Origin: Streptomyces anulatus
Lineage (GTDB): Bacteria > Actinomycetota > Actinomycetes > Streptomycetales > Streptomycetaceae
Assembly: GCF_000721175.1 (NCBI RefSeq)
Contig: NZ_JOEZ01000014.1
Location: 1 to 64,000 of the forward strand
DNA length: 64,000 nt
Reading direction: 5' to 3'
In this document: positions 16,728-26,189 of the stretch, piece by piece
Position numbering within the stretch: the stretch's first letter is position 1
How the letters are laid out: the number at the start of each line of letters is the position of its first letter
The notes under the pieces: model-generated
What the model saw: only the letters and a program-made list of their open reading frames with translations
What the model was told of the DNA's origin: nothing
The model's database searches: none
Program-made: the position numbers and the translations under genes

Positions 16728-17637
16728 CCCGGCCGTTCGGGGAGGCTAGGGCGTGTTTCGAAAGTCCCGCCTGCTCGGCGACGCCTGGCACGCACGCTCG
16801 CCGCGTTGTCGGGATCACCCCGATACATCCGGTATCGGGGCGACCCTCCGCCTTGCGATCGCAGCCGTCCTCGCCGAGGTCGGCGGTGAACTCGTTCACG
16901 TACAGGCCGATGTGCTGGTCCGCGACGGCCGGGTCCATCTCCTGGGCGTGCTCCTGGACGTACGGCCGGGAGACCTCCGGGTGGTCCCAGGCCAGCCGGA
17001 CCGAGCTGCGGATCGTGTCGGCCAGGCGTCGCAGGGTCTCCTCGCCGAGGGAGCGCTTGGCGATGATCGCGCCGAGGGGGATCGGGAGGCCCGTGGTGTC
17101 CTCCCAGTGGCGGCCCATGTCGGCGAGGTTGTGCAGGCCGAAGTTCCGGTACGTGAAGCGGGCCTCGTGGATGACCAGGCCGGCGTCGACCTTGCCGTCC
17201 CGTACGGCGGGCATGATCTCGTCGAACGGCATCACGACGACCTCGCCGACGCCGCCCGGGACCAGCTCCGCCGCCCAGAGCCGGAACAGCAGGTACGCCG
17301 TCGAGCGCTCGCTCGGCACGGCGACGGTGCGGCCGGTCAGGTCGAGGCCTGGTTCCCTGGTGAGGACCAGCGGCCCGCAGCCCCGGCCCAGCGCCCCGCC
17401 GCACGGCAGCAGCGCGTAGTCGTCGAGGACCCACGGCAGAACGGCGTAGGACACCTTCAGGACGTCCAGTTCACCCCGCTCGGCCATGCCGTTGGTGATG
17501 TCGATGTCGGCGAAGGTCACGTCCAACGCGGGCGCGCCGGGGACCCTGCCGTGCGCCCAGGCGTCGAAGACGAAGGTGTCGTTGGGGCAGGGCGAGAAGG
17601 CGATCTCGATCGGGCCCGGGTTCGCTTCAGTGGTCAT
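16630..17637 (-). CDS. mqnD: 1,4-dihydroxy-6-naphthoate synthase, C-terminus replaced
   Basis: MqnD acts in the futalosine route to menaquinone, turning cyclic dehypoxanthinyl futalosine into 1,4-dihydroxy-6-naphthoate. Family signatures are present: IEIAFSPCPNDTFVF near residues 9-23, VLKVSYAVLP near 63, GLVIHEARFTYRNFGL near 150 and PIPLGAIIAKRSL near 182. Native sequence ends at LGEDG (about residue 258); family members continue for about 25 more residues. Here the frame runs through a MITE remnant and then antisense through the 3' end of the cold-shock gene, adding about 77 unrelated residues to a stop at 16630. The start (17637) overlaps the end of mqnB. The enzyme may still work, since the lost part is at the periphery, or may be impaired. 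Confidence 0.88.
   Translation of the reverse strand: MTTEANPGPIEIAFSPCPNDTFVFDAWAHGRVPGAPALDVTFADIDITNGMAERGELDVLKVSYAVLPWVLDDYALLPCGGALGRGCGPLVLTREPGLDLTGRTVAVPSERSTAYLLFRLWAAELVPGGVGEVVVMPFDEIMPAVRDGKVDAGLVIHEARFTYRNFGLHNLADMGRHWEDTTGLPIPLGAIIAKRSLGEETLRRLADTIRSSVRLAWDHPEVSRPYVQEHAQEMDPAVADQHIGLYVNEFTADLGEDGCDRKAEGRPDTGCIGVIPTTRRACVPGVAEQAGLSKHALASPNGRVRRRAGRRPPSAGPRSSRRRPCRGSGPAPAAA
16744..16863. mobile_element. truncated MITE inserted at the 3' end of mqnD
   Basis: Starts with a GGGCGTGTTTCGAAAGTCC end (about 16749) and contains the core GCCTGGCACGCACGCT followed by a palindromic centre (CCCCGATACATCC..GGTATCGGGG). The right half stops at GCGATCGCA, and no inverted copy of the left end follows, so the right terminus is gone. 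The same core occurs in the complete element at 34510-34657. It replaces the last codons of mqnD. Confidence 0.7.
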
Positions 17638-18346
17638 GCCGGTTCCAGCCTTCCAGTACGGGGGCCGTCTTCCCGAACGCGTCGGTGAGCGCCGCCAGCG
17701 CGTCGCCGATGCGCCAGGCGTCCCGGTCGCGGGGGCCGACGGCGTTGGAGACGGCCCGCAGTTCCAGCACGGGCACACCGGCCCGGGCGGCGGCCTCCGC
17801 GACCCCGAAACCCTCCATCGCCTCGGCCAGCGCCCCCGGGTGCGCGGCGAGCAGGCCGGCGGCGCGTTCGGCGGTCCCGGTCACGGTGGAGACGGTGAGG
17901 ACGGGGCCGGCGGCGGCGCCCGCGGCGGCCGCCACGTCCCGGACGAGCGCGGGCGGCGGGGTGAAGCGGTCCCGGCCGAAGCCGAGCGCGGTGACGGGCA
18001 GGAAACCGTCGCGGGTCTCGGCGCCCAGGTCGGCGGCGACGATGCCGCTCGCCACGACCAGCGAGCCGAGCGGGGTCAGCGGGGTGAACGCGCCGCCGAT
18101 GCCGGCCGAGACGACGAGACCGTACGGGCCGGAGGCCGGTGCGCCCGGCGGGCGTGATTCGGACGCGAGGGCGAAGGCGGTGGCCGCGGCGGCGGCGGCC
18201 GGGCCCGCGCCGCCCGCCAGGACGTCGAACGCCCCGCAGCGGTGCACCTCGGCCCCCGGCAGCGCCACGGACTCCGGGGCGCCCCCGAACGCACGCGTGA
18301 CCGCGTCCCGTTCCACCGGGACAGCGGTCACGACCAGCACACGCAC
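17627..18346 (-). CDS. mqnB: futalosine hydrolase
   Basis: 239 residues. MqnB removes hypoxanthine from futalosine in menaquinone synthesis. It belongs to the nucleoside phosphorylase/MTA-SAH nucleosidase superfamily: VVTAVPVERDAV at the N-terminus, GLVVSAGIGGAF near residue 80, the AMEGFGVA active-site segment near 178 (Glu binding ribose) and LRAVSNAVGPRDRDAW near 198. The last 11 nt overlap the start of mqnD, so the two are translationally coupled. Start is GTG 18346. Confidence 0.92.
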   Translation of the reverse strand: MRVLVVTAVPVERDAVTRAFGGAPESVALPGAEVHRCGAFDVLAGGAGPAAAAAATAFALASESRPPGAPASGPYGLVVSAGIGGAFTPLTPLGSLVVASGIVAADLGAETRDGFLPVTALGFGRDRFTPPPALVRDVAAAAGAAAGPVLTVSTVTGTAERAAGLLAAHPGALAEAMEGFGVAEAAARAGVPVLELRAVSNAVGPRDRDAWRIGDALAALTDAFGKTAPVLEGWNRHDH

Positions 18347-18406
18347 GGGTACAGCCTCAGGGTCGAGGACGGGGGAGGGAGCGAGGGGCGCTCTTCGGGC
18401 GGCGGG

Positions 18407-18883
18407 TCAGTCCTTCTTGAACTCGAACTGCCAGATGCCCGTGAGCTTCTTGCCCTTGGTCTCCACGATGGAGACGTTCGTCTTCTCGGCCGGCTTGCCC
18501 GTCTGGCTGGCGAAGAAGGCGTTGCCGGGGATCGTCCGGTAGGTCTTCTCGAACGGCTCCTGCTCGGCCTGCTGGCCGTTGATGAAGAGCGTCCAGCCGT
18601 TCTCGGCGATCTCGGGGTCGACGCCGAAGCGGACCTGCTCGTCCATGGAGACCTTGATGGTCTTGTCGGCCTTCTTGTTGAGGCAGCCCTGGATCAGGGA
18701 CTCCTTGATCGCATCGCCGTCGTTGTAGCAGGCGGCCTCGGTGTTCACCGAGTCACTGCCGACCGTCACGGTGGCGAGCGGCGTCGGCTTGTCGCAGGCG
18801 GACAGGACAAGGAGTCCCGCGGACACGGCACCAAGAGCGACGCCGAATCGACGGCCCTTACCGGAGAAGAACGCAACGGTCAT
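18407..18883 (-). CDS. DUF2771 lipoprotein
   Basis: 158 residues. A signal peptide ends in a lipobox (LVLSAC, Cys near residue 30), so it is a membrane-anchored lipoprotein. The mature part of about 128 residues is lysine-rich and fits the DUF2771 family of actinobacteria, with two further cysteines (in EAACYN and IQGCLN) that could form a disulfide. Function unknown. It lies between mqnB and an MFS gene with the same orientation; the gaps of 60 and 27 nt allow co-transcription with the upstream MFS gene. Confidence 0.82.
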   Translation of the reverse strand: MTVAFFSGKGRRFGVALGAVSAGLLVLSACDKPTPLATVTVGSDSVNTEAACYNDGDAIKESLIQGCLNKKADKTIKVSMDEQVRFGVDPEIAENGWTLFINGQQAEQEPFEKTYRTIPGNAFFASQTGKPAEKTNVSIVETKGKKLTGIWQFEFKKD

Positions 18884-18910
18884 GGGCCGAAGGCTATCGG
18901 TCGCCTCCGC

Positions 18911-20347
18911 TCATGCCACGCGGGGGTGCGGCGTGCCGCGCCGCGCGGCCCCCAGGAGGCCCCGTACGGACGTGGCCGCGCCGAGCGCGAGAATGCCCGC
19001 GGCGACCGACATGCCGAGCGCCGCGTTGAGCGGCAGGGCGATGCCGATGCCGCCGCCGACCACCCACGCCATCTGGAGCAACGTCTCGGACCGGGCGAAC
19101 GCGGAGGTGCGGACCTCCTCGGGCACGTCCCGCTGGATCATCGCGTCGAGCGACAGCTTGGAGAGGGCCTGGGTGAAGCCGGCGACCGCGCCCAGCGCGG
19201 CGACCAGCACGGTGGAGAAGAACACCGCGGCGAGCACCGCCATGCTCAGCGCGAGCCCGAGCACCGTCGCGATGATCACCTCGGGCCCGCGCGCCCGGAG
19301 CCAGGACCCCACTGCCGTACCGCAGGCGTTGCCGACGCCCGCCGCCACGCCGACGATGCCGAGCGAGACCGCCGCGCTCTGCCCGGCCAGCGGGTGCTCG
19401 CGCAGCAGGAACGCCAGGAAGAAGATGAGGAAGCCGGAGAGGGCCCGGTGCGCGGCGTTGGCCTGGAGCCCGTGCAGGACGGACGGGCCGACGGACCGCA
19501 GGCCCGGTGGCCGCTCCTTGGCCGGTTTCCCCCCGTTGCCGCGCCTGCGGAGGTCGGCCCGGGTGCTGCCGTTGCCGGCGGCGGGGCGCGGGACGTCCTC
19601 CTCGTGGTGCGGGACGATCAGCCGCGCCCGGCGCTCCCCCTTCGCGGAGTCGACCTTGTGCGGCAGGGTGAAGGCCAGGAAGGTGCCCGCGACGAAGATC
19701 GCGCAGGCGCCGTAGAGCGGCCAGGCGGAGCCGACGGTCTGGAGGCCGGCCCCGATCGGGGCCGCCACGCCGGTGGCCAGCAGCCCGGCCAGGGTGACCC
19801 GGGAATTGGCCTTCACCAGGGAGAAGTTCGGTGGCAGCAGGCGTGGCACGACGGCGCTGCGCACCACGCCGTACGCCTTCGAGGAGACCAGGACGCCCAG
19901 TGCGGCCGGATACAGCTCCAGACCCCCCGTGGCGACAGCGCCCGACATGGTGATCGCCAGCAGCGCACGGGCCAGCATCGCGCCCGCCATCGCGGCGCGG
20001 CGGCCGTGCGGCAGGCGGTCCAGGAGCGGGCCGATCACCGGGGCGAGCAGGGTGAAGGGGGCCATGGTGATGGCGAGGTAGAGGGCCACCCGGCCCCGTG
20101 CCTCGTCCGTCGGCACCGAGAAGAAGACCGTGGAGGCGAGCGCGACCGTGATCATGACGTCGCCCGCGCCGTTCACCGCGTGCAGCTCGATGAGTTTGCC
20201 GAGGCCGGATTCCCCCGCGCCGTGGGCGTGCGTCGCCTTGCGGATACCGCGCGCCGCGCCGGTGAACGGGGCGCGCAGGGCATGGCCCGTCGCCCGTCCC
20301 ACCCTGCGGAGCGGGCCGGGACCGTCGTGCGACCTGGCGGCAGTCAC
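18911..20347 (-). CDS. MFS transporter
   Basis: 478 residues with about 10-12 hydrophobic segments and a central charged loop (residues 275-320, GERRARLIVPHHEED onward). The N-terminal 45 residues are cytosolic. The motif PVIGPLLDRLPHGRR matches the MFS motif A loop (G-xxx-DR-x-GRR). It resembles the exporters found next to mqnB/DUF2771/DUF3027 in Streptomyces; the substrate is unknown. I chose GTG 20347: CACTAT stands 6 nt upstream, so the transcript is probably leaderless. Confidence 0.82.
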   Translation of the reverse strand: MTAARSHDGPGPLRRVGRATGHALRAPFTGAARGIRKATHAHGAGESGLGKLIELHAVNGAGDVMITVALASTVFFSVPTDEARGRVALYLAITMAPFTLLAPVIGPLLDRLPHGRRAAMAGAMLARALLAITMSGAVATGGLELYPAALGVLVSSKAYGVVRSAVVPRLLPPNFSLVKANSRVTLAGLLATGVAAPIGAGLQTVGSAWPLYGACAIFVAGTFLAFTLPHKVDSAKGERRARLIVPHHEEDVPRPAAGNGSTRADLRRRGNGGKPAKERPPGLRSVGPSVLHGLQANAAHRALSGFLIFFLAFLLREHPLAGQSAAVSLGIVGVAAGVGNACGTAVGSWLRARGPEVIIATVLGLALSMAVLAAVFFSTVLVAALGAVAGFTQALSKLSLDAMIQRDVPEEVRTSAFARSETLLQMAWVVGGGIGIALPLNAALGMSVAAGILALGAATSVRGLLGAARRGTPHPRVA

Positions 20348-20764
20348 CCCGTCATAGTGCCCCAACCCTGGCCGGTATGAACGGGGATCGGCCGCGGACG
20401 CGCGTGTGACGCCCTGTCGGACGAGCGCGCCGGAACCGTCCGGGGCCTGCCGCCACCGCCGTCCGATCGGCATCGGCGCGGTAAACCCGCGGGAACGGAT
20501 ACGGCACGTTTGGGACGGGCAGGTGGGCGCAGAGCGGCGGAGAGGGTAGCGTGCGTAACGCGCCACCGGCGGTTGTTCTTGGCCGCGCGCCTCTCGGCGA
20601 TCCCGCAGAATGGGTGGCAGAAGGCGCGCCCGAGGCAGGCACAACGGGTGTGGACGTCGACGCGGCCCTCAGGTCCGCTCCGCCCGCACTTGTCTGGCCG
20701 AAACGGCAATCGTGCAGCAGCTGGCGCGCTCGTGAGACTGGCGTATGGAGAGAAGCGAAGACCT
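20348..20764. other. divergent intergenic region, no gene seen
   Basis: 417 nt between the MFS gene and the DUF3027 gene. Open frames here lack typical third-position GC bias and start signals. It should hold both promoters; no clear operator was found. Confidence 0.5.
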
Positions 20765-21697
20765 GTGAGTGCTGCGACGACGACGCGAAGCCGTACGGCC
20801 CGTACCCCCGTTCCCGACCGCCTGTGTGCCCAGGCGGTGGACCTCGCCCGCGCGGCCGCCGAGGAGGCCGCCGCGCCCGGTGTGGTCGGTGAGCACATCG
20901 GCGTGGTCTCCGAGGGGGACCGGGTCGTCACCCACTACTTCGAGGCCAAGGAGCCGGGCTACCGGGGCTGGCGCTGGGCGGTGACGGTGGCGCGGGCCTC
21001 CCGCGCGAAGAACGTCACCCTGGACGAGACGGTGCTGCTGCCGGGCGCCGACGCACTCCTGGCGCCGGAGTGGGTGCCGTGGAGCGAGCGGCTGCGCCCC
21101 GGCGACATGGGCCCCGGCGACCTGCTGCCCACCGAGGCGGAGGACCTGCGCCTGGAGCCCGGCTGGACCGGCGAGGACGAGCCGCCGCCGAACTCCGTGG
21201 TCTCCGATGAGCTGGCGGAGCTGGTCGACTCGGAGGACGCCGAGCTGACCGACCGGCCGGTGGCCGCGACCAGCCGTGGGTCCATCGCCGCGGTCGCGGA
21301 GGAGCTCGGTACGCGCCGGGCGCGGGTGCTGTCGCGGTACGGGCTGTACACGGCGGCCGACCGCTGGGACGAGGCGTTCGGCCCGAAGACGCCGATGGCC
21401 CAGGCGGCCCCGGCGACGTGCGTCAGCTGCGCGTTCCTGATCCCGATGGCGGGCTCGCTGAAGCAGGCCTTCGGGGTGTGCGCGAACGAGTTCGGTCCGG
21501 CGGACGGCCATGTGGTGTCGCTGGCGTACGGCTGCGGCGGGCACTCGGAGGCCGCGGTGATGCCGGTGCCGCCGAAGCCTGCGCCGCATGCGATGGACAC
21601 GATGCGGGTGGACGCGTATTCGCTGCGGCCCGAGCGGGACGGGGGCTCCGTGCCGGACGAGGCGGACGGGGCTTCGGAGGACCTGGGCCACTCGTAG
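20765..21697 (+). CDS. DUF3027 protein
   Basis: 310 residues of the actinobacterial DUF3027 family. The N-terminal half contains GEHIGVVSEGDRVVTHYFEA and GYRGWRWAVTVARA; the C-terminal half has CVSCAFLIPM, FGVCANEF and YGCGGHSEA, four cysteines plus a histidine that look like a metal site (Cys-x2-Cys ... Cys ... Cys-x2-His). Function unknown. GTG 20765 is the likely start; GGAGAG is 12 nt upstream, which is far. It is followed after 154 nt by the Hsp90-like ATPase gene, and the two may work together. Confidence 0.82.
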   Translation: MSAATTTRSRTARTPVPDRLCAQAVDLARAAAEEAAAPGVVGEHIGVVSEGDRVVTHYFEAKEPGYRGWRWAVTVARASRAKNVTLDETVLLPGADALLAPEWVPWSERLRPGDMGPGDLLPTEAEDLRLEPGWTGEDEPPPNSVVSDELAELVDSEDAELTDRPVAATSRGSIAAVAEELGTRRARVLSRYGLYTAADRWDEAFGPKTPMAQAAPATCVSCAFLIPMAGSLKQAFGVCANEFGPADGHVVSLAYGCGGHSEAAVMPVPPKPAPHAMDTMRVDAYSLRPERDGGSVPDEADGASEDLGHS

Positions 21698-21851
21698 GGC
21701 GACCGCTGGGACGGCCGGTCGCCGTGGGTGCGGGCGGGCTGGGACGGCCGGGCTCGCCGGTACGGCCGAGGCTGCTCGCACGGTACCTTCGGGCGCACAC
21801 TGGGCCGCACAGGCATACGCGGTCTCCCACCCAGCGGACGGAGTCGAGAGC

Positions 21852-24800
21852 GTGAGCATGAAAGCGACCGAGGGGGCCGATCCGTTCGGGACGGCACGGC
21901 TGCGGCGCGGCGTGCTCGACGCCTGGGGGTCCGGGCCCGCCCGGTTCCGGGAGGACGCCAACGCCGAGGAGGACCTCGCGCTCGGCGGCTACCGCGACCG
22001 CCTCGTCGTCGAGCTGGCCCAGAACGCCGCCGACGCCGCCGCCCGCGCCGGCACCCCCGGCCGGCTCCGCCTCACCCTGCACCCCGCCGCCCCCGGCGAC
22101 CCGGACGGCCGCTGCGTGCTGGCCGCCGCGAACACCGGCGCGCCGCTCGACGCCACCGGCGTGGAGTCCCTGAGCACCCTGCGGGCCTCCGCCAAGCGCG
22201 AGGGCCACGAGTCCGCGGTGGGCCGCTTCGGCGTCGGGTTCGCCGCCGTCCTCGCGGTCAGCGACGAGCCGGCGGTGCTCGGCCGCCACGGCGGTGTGCG
22301 CTGGTCCCTGGCCGAGGCGCGCGAGCTGGCCCGGGCGGCGGCCGTCGGCTCCCCCGGCCTCGGGGACGAGCTGCGCCGCCGCGACGGACACGTACCGCTG
22401 CTGCGGCTGCCGCTCCCCGCCGAGGGCTCCGCGCCCCAGGGGTACGACACCGTCGTCGTGCTGCCGCTGCGCGACGGCACGGCCGAGGACCTGGTGGCCC
22501 GGCTGCTGGCCGCCGTGGACGACGCGCTGCTGCTCACGCTGCCCGGCCTGGACGAGGTCGTCATCGAGACCCCGGACGGGACGCGGACCCTGAGCCGTTC
22601 GGTGCACGGCCCGTACACGCACATCGACGACTCCGCGCGGGGACGGGGCCGCTGGCGCACCGTCTTCCACCACGGCCCCGTCGAGCCCGCCCTGCTCGCC
22701 GACCGGCCGGTCGAGGAGCGGCTGCGTCCGCACTGGTCGGTGACCTGGGCGGTCCCGGTCGACGAGTCGGGCGCCCCGCTCCACCCCCGTACGGCACCGG
22801 TCGTGCACGCGCCGACGCCCACCGACGAACCGCTCGGCATCCCCGCCCTGCTCATCGCCTCCCTCCCGCTGGACACCGCCCGCAGGCACCCCGCGCCGGG
22901 GCCGCTGACCGACTTCCTGGTGGAGCGGGCGGCCGACGCGTACGCGGAGCTGCTGGGCGCCTGGCGGCCGGTGTCGACCGGGACCATCGACCTGGTGCCG
23001 GGCCAGCTCGGCAAGGGCGCGCTGGACGGTTCGCTGCGCGGCGCGATCCTCGCCCGGCTGCCGCGCGTCGCGTTCCTGGAGCCCGCCGCGCCCCGGGATC
23101 CCGAGGCCGAGCAGAGCTGGGCGGACGACTGGGACCGTGACGACGCCTCCGAAGACCCCGCCCCGGACACCGCCGCCCTGCGGCCCGTGGAGGCCGAGGT
23201 CGTCGAGGGTGTCGGGGCCGAGACCGTACGGGTGCTCGCCGAGGTGCTGCCCTGTCTGCTGCCCGCCGGTCTGGAGCGCCGCACCGAACTGCGCACCCTC
23301 GGGGTCGCCCGCGTCCCGCTGACCGAGGCCATCGACCGGCTGGCCGGTCTGGAGCGCGACCCCGCCTGGTGGCACCGGCTCTACGACAGCCTCGCGGGCA
23401 CCGATCCCGACCGGCTCACCGGCCTCCCGGTCCCGCTCGCGGGCGACCCGGACGACGAGCGGGCGGGCCGCCCGCCGCGCACCGCGATCGGCCCCCGCCA
23501 GATCCTGCTGCCGCTTCCGGACGGGCTCACCGGCCCCGTCCTCGCCCGGCTCTCCCGGCTCGGGCTGAAGGTCGCCCACCCGGACGCCGCGCACCCGCTG
23601 CTGGAGAAGCTCGGGGCCCTGCCCGCCACGCCGCGGGCCGTGCTGACGACTCCTCAGGTGCGGGCGGCCGTCGCCGGTTCGCTGGACGCGGGGGAGATCT
23701 GGGACGAGGACGCGCTCGACGGCGACGAGCTGGCCGAGACCGTGCTCACCCTCGTCCGCGACGCCGAGCTGACCCCCGGCGACGAGCCGTGGCTCGGGGC
23801 GCTCGCCCTCCCCGACGAGGACGGCGAACCGGCCCCCGCCGGTGAACTGGTCCTCCCCGGAAGCCCGTTCGCACAGGTCATGCGGGAAGGGGAACTCGCG
23901 TTCGCCGACCAGGAGTTGGCCGACCGCTGGGGCGAGGCGCCGCTCACCGCCTGCGGGGTGCTCGCCACCTTCGCCCTCGTACGGGCCACCGACGTCGTCC
24001 TGGACCCGGACGAACTGGAGCCCCGCGACAGCGACTTCGCCGAACCCGACGACGCCGGACTGCTGGACGCCGTCGACGTCTGGTGCGAGGACCTCCTCGA
24101 CCAGCTGCCCGAGACCCCCGTGCCGCCCGTCGCCACCGAGATCGTCGCCGTACGGGACCTCGACCTGGTCGACGACGACGCCTGGCCGCAGGCGCTCGCC
24201 ATGCTGGCCCGGCCGCCGCTGCGCGACGCGCTGACACAGCCGGTGCGGGTGCTGCTGCCGGACGGGACGACGCAGTCCGTGCGCCCGTACACCGCATGGT
24301 GGCTGCGCGACCACCCCGTGCTGGACGGCCGCCGCCCGGCCGGACTGCGCGCGGCGGGCGGCGACCCCCGGCTGGCCGGGCTGTACGACGCGGTGGACGC
24401 GACCGGCTTCGACGACACCCAGGTGCTGCGGGCCCTCGGGGTGCGCACCTCGGTGGCCGCGCTCCTGGACGAGCCGGGCGGTGCGGCCGAGCTGCTGGGC
24501 CGGCTCGCCGACGAGGACCGCCCCGTCACCCCCGTGCAGCTGCACGCGCTCTACACGGCCCTCGCCGATCTGGAACCGGACCAGGTGACGTTGCCGGACG
24601 AACTGCGCGCGGTGGTGGACGGGGAGGTGGCGGTGGTCGACGCGGCGGACGCCGTGATCGCGGACGCCCCCGATGTGCTGCCGCTGACGGAGGGCCTGCC
24701 CCTGCTGCCCGTAGCGCCTTCCCGGGCCGCCGAGTTGGCCGACCTGCTCCAGGTGCGGCGGCTCGGCGAGACGATCGAGGCGGGCGTGACGAGTGAGGGC

Positions 24801-25070
24801 GAGGAGCACCGCGTACCGGAGTCGGTCCGCGTCCTGCTCGGCCCCGGCGCCCCGGACACGTACGTCGAGCACCCCGAACTCCGCGCGGGCGGCGTCGAAC
24901 TGGACTGGCGCCGCACTCCGGACGGGGTCGTCCACGCCGCCACCCTGGAGGGCGTGGCGGCGGGTCTCGCCTGGGCGGCGGGCCAGTGGCCCCGGCGCTT
25001 CGAGGTCGCGGCCCTGCTGGAGGACCCGTCGCGTACGGAGGAGCTGGCGCGGGACCGCTGGTTCGACTGA
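21852..25070 (+). CDS. large Hsp90/sacsin-type GHKL ATPase
   Basis: 1,072 residues. The first 220 form a GHKL ATP-binding domain like that of Hsp90 and sacsin: LVVELAQNAADAAARAG (motif I, with the Asn and Asp that bind Mg-ATP), LAAANTGAPLDATG (motif II, NTG in place of the usual DxG) and VGRFGVGFAAVLAVSD (the G2 box). The rest is a long acidic region rich in Asp, Glu and Ala with no recognised domain. Actinobacteria keep such proteins, often annotated as molecular chaperones; their clients are not known. GTG 21852 with GGAG about 9 nt upstream is the likely start; ATG 21858 is also possible. Confidence 0.8.
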   Translation: MSMKATEGADPFGTARLRRGVLDAWGSGPARFREDANAEEDLALGGYRDRLVVELAQNAADAAARAGTPGRLRLTLHPAAPGDPDGRCVLAAANTGAPLDATGVESLSTLRASAKREGHESAVGRFGVGFAAVLAVSDEPAVLGRHGGVRWSLAEARELARAAAVGSPGLGDELRRRDGHVPLLRLPLPAEGSAPQGYDTVVVLPLRDGTAEDLVARLLAAVDDALLLTLPGLDEVVIETPDGTRTLSRSVHGPYTHIDDSARGRGRWRTVFHHGPVEPALLADRPVEERLRPHWSVTWAVPVDESGAPLHPRTAPVVHAPTPTDEPLGIPALLIASLPLDTARRHPAPGPLTDFLVERAADAYAELLGAWRPVSTGTIDLVPGQLGKGALDGSLRGAILARLPRVAFLEPAAPRDPEAEQSWADDWDRDDASEDPAPDTAALRPVEAEVVEGVGAETVRVLAEVLPCLLPAGLERRTELRTLGVARVPLTEAIDRLAGLERDPAWWHRLYDSLAGTDPDRLTGLPVPLAGDPDDERAGRPPRTAIGPRQILLPLPDGLTGPVLARLSRLGLKVAHPDAAHPLLEKLGALPATPRAVLTTPQVRAAVAGSLDAGEIWDEDALDGDELAETVLTLVRDAELTPGDEPWLGALALPDEDGEPAPAGELVLPGSPFAQVMREGELAFADQELADRWGEAPLTACGVLATFALVRATDVVLDPDELEPRDSDFAEPDDAGLLDAVDVWCEDLLDQLPETPVPPVATEIVAVRDLDLVDDDAWPQALAMLARPPLRDALTQPVRVLLPDGTTQSVRPYTAWWLRDHPVLDGRRPAGLRAAGGDPRLAGLYDAVDATGFDDTQVLRALGVRTSVAALLDEPGGAAELLGRLADEDRPVTPVQLHALYTALADLEPDQVTLPDELRAVVDGEVAVVDAADAVIADAPDVLPLTEGLPLLPVAPSRAAELADLLQVRRLGETIEAGVTSEGEEHRVPESVRVLLGPGAPDTYVEHPELRAGGVELDWRRTPDGVVHAATLEGVAAGLAWAAGQWPRRFEVAALLEDPSRTEELARDRWFD

Positions 25071-25252
25071 GGGCCGGTGGGGGCTGGGGCACGCCGTGAG
25101 TCAGGGGCTTCACATAAAAGTCACAGAGTCGCACAACCGTTCACCGGGCTCGGCTGTCTGTTCCAGTGAGCCAAGAGGCTCATGGACCAGACGGGTCCCG
25201 CCGGGCTGACGACACCAACGCGCCCCGGGACCCCTTCTCCACTTGGGGACAC

Positions 25253-26119
25253 ATGCGTATCCGTGCCACCGTGGCCGCCGTTTCCGGCGCCCTGGCCCTT
25301 TCCGCTCTCGCAGTACCGGCCGCGCAGGCCGAAGACGACCGTTCGTGGTCGGTGCCCCGCCCGTTCTCGGCCTCCCAGCCCTCGAAGGCGGAGTCCGGCA
25401 AGGCGAAAAGCTCGTTCGGTGCCACCGCGCAGGGCGGCTCGGCGCTGATCACCCACGCCGTCCTCAACGGCGGCAAGCCCGCCGTGGCGGGTACCAAGAC
25501 GCCGCAGACCTACAGCGTGTCGATCACCGCCACCGACGACTCCGGTATCACGGACGTCTACGCCTACGTCTGGAAGGGCACGTCCGTCGACGACCCGGAC
25601 AGCATCGGCATCAGCCAGAACGAGGACGTGAACGACTGCAAGGCGGTCAACGCGACCACCCTCACCTGCAAGATGACCGTCACCTTCGACCCGGCGATGC
25701 TGTACAACTCGGACGCCGGCTCCTGGAAGATCGGCGCGGCCGCCCTCGCCAACGACGGCGAGGTCGTCGAGAACCACACGGCCGGCAAGACATCGCTCCA
25801 GCGCTTCTCCAAGCTGACCGTGAACGCCGCCCCGGAGCCGGTGAAGAAGGGCGGCACCCTCACCGTGACCGGCAAGCTCACGCGCGCCAACTGGGACACC
25901 GGCACGTACAAGGGCTACACCAACCAGCCGGTGAAGCTCCAGTTCAGGAAGAAGGGCGCCACGAGCTACACGACGGTCAAGACCGTCACGACGAGCTCCA
26001 CCGGCACCCTGAAGACCACCGTCAAGGCCTCGGTCGACGGCTACTGGCGTTACAGCTTCGCCGGTACGTCCACCACCCCGGCCGTCTCGGCCGCCGGCGA
26101 CTTCGTCGACGTGAAGTAG
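25253..26119 (+). CDS. secreted Ig-like hypothetical protein
   Basis: 288 residues. A classical signal peptide (MRIRATVAAVSGALALSALAV..AQA) ends near residue 26. The mature protein is Thr/Lys/Ser-rich and mainly beta; the second half (after about residue 190) has the YTTVKTVTTSSTGTLKTTVK pattern of bacterial Ig-like or calcium-binding-like domains. Two cysteines (NDCKAV, LTCKMT) probably pair. No enzymatic motif. ATG 25253 follows GGGGA. The preceding 180 nt include an unusually A-rich box (CATAAAAGTCACAGAGT near 25110) that may be its promoter. Confidence 0.75.
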   Translation: MRIRATVAAVSGALALSALAVPAAQAEDDRSWSVPRPFSASQPSKAESGKAKSSFGATAQGGSALITHAVLNGGKPAVAGTKTPQTYSVSITATDDSGITDVYAYVWKGTSVDDPDSIGISQNEDVNDCKAVNATTLTCKMTVTFDPAMLYNSDAGSWKIGAAALANDGEVVENHTAGKTSLQRFSKLTVNAAPEPVKKGGTLTVTGKLTRANWDTGTYKGYTNQPVKLQFRKKGATSYTTVKTVTTSSTGTLKTTVKASVDGYWRYSFAGTSTTPAVSAAGDFVDVK

Positions 26120-26135
26120 CAGCAGCCGGACAGCC

Positions 26136-26175
26136 GGAAGCCCCCGGGAGGATGACCATCCTCCCGGGGGCTTCC
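26136..26175. terminator. strong bidirectional terminator
   Basis: Perfect 18-bp stem with a GACC loop, between the convergent secreted-protein and P-type ATPase genes. Confidence 0.9.
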
Positions 26176-26189
26176 CCGTTTCCCGGGTC

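Noticed and set aside
21423..24935. A 1,170-codon minus-strand frame opposite the Hsp90-like gene
   Set aside because: Low-complexity product, no start signal; shadow of the plus-strand gene, which has clear GHKL motifs.
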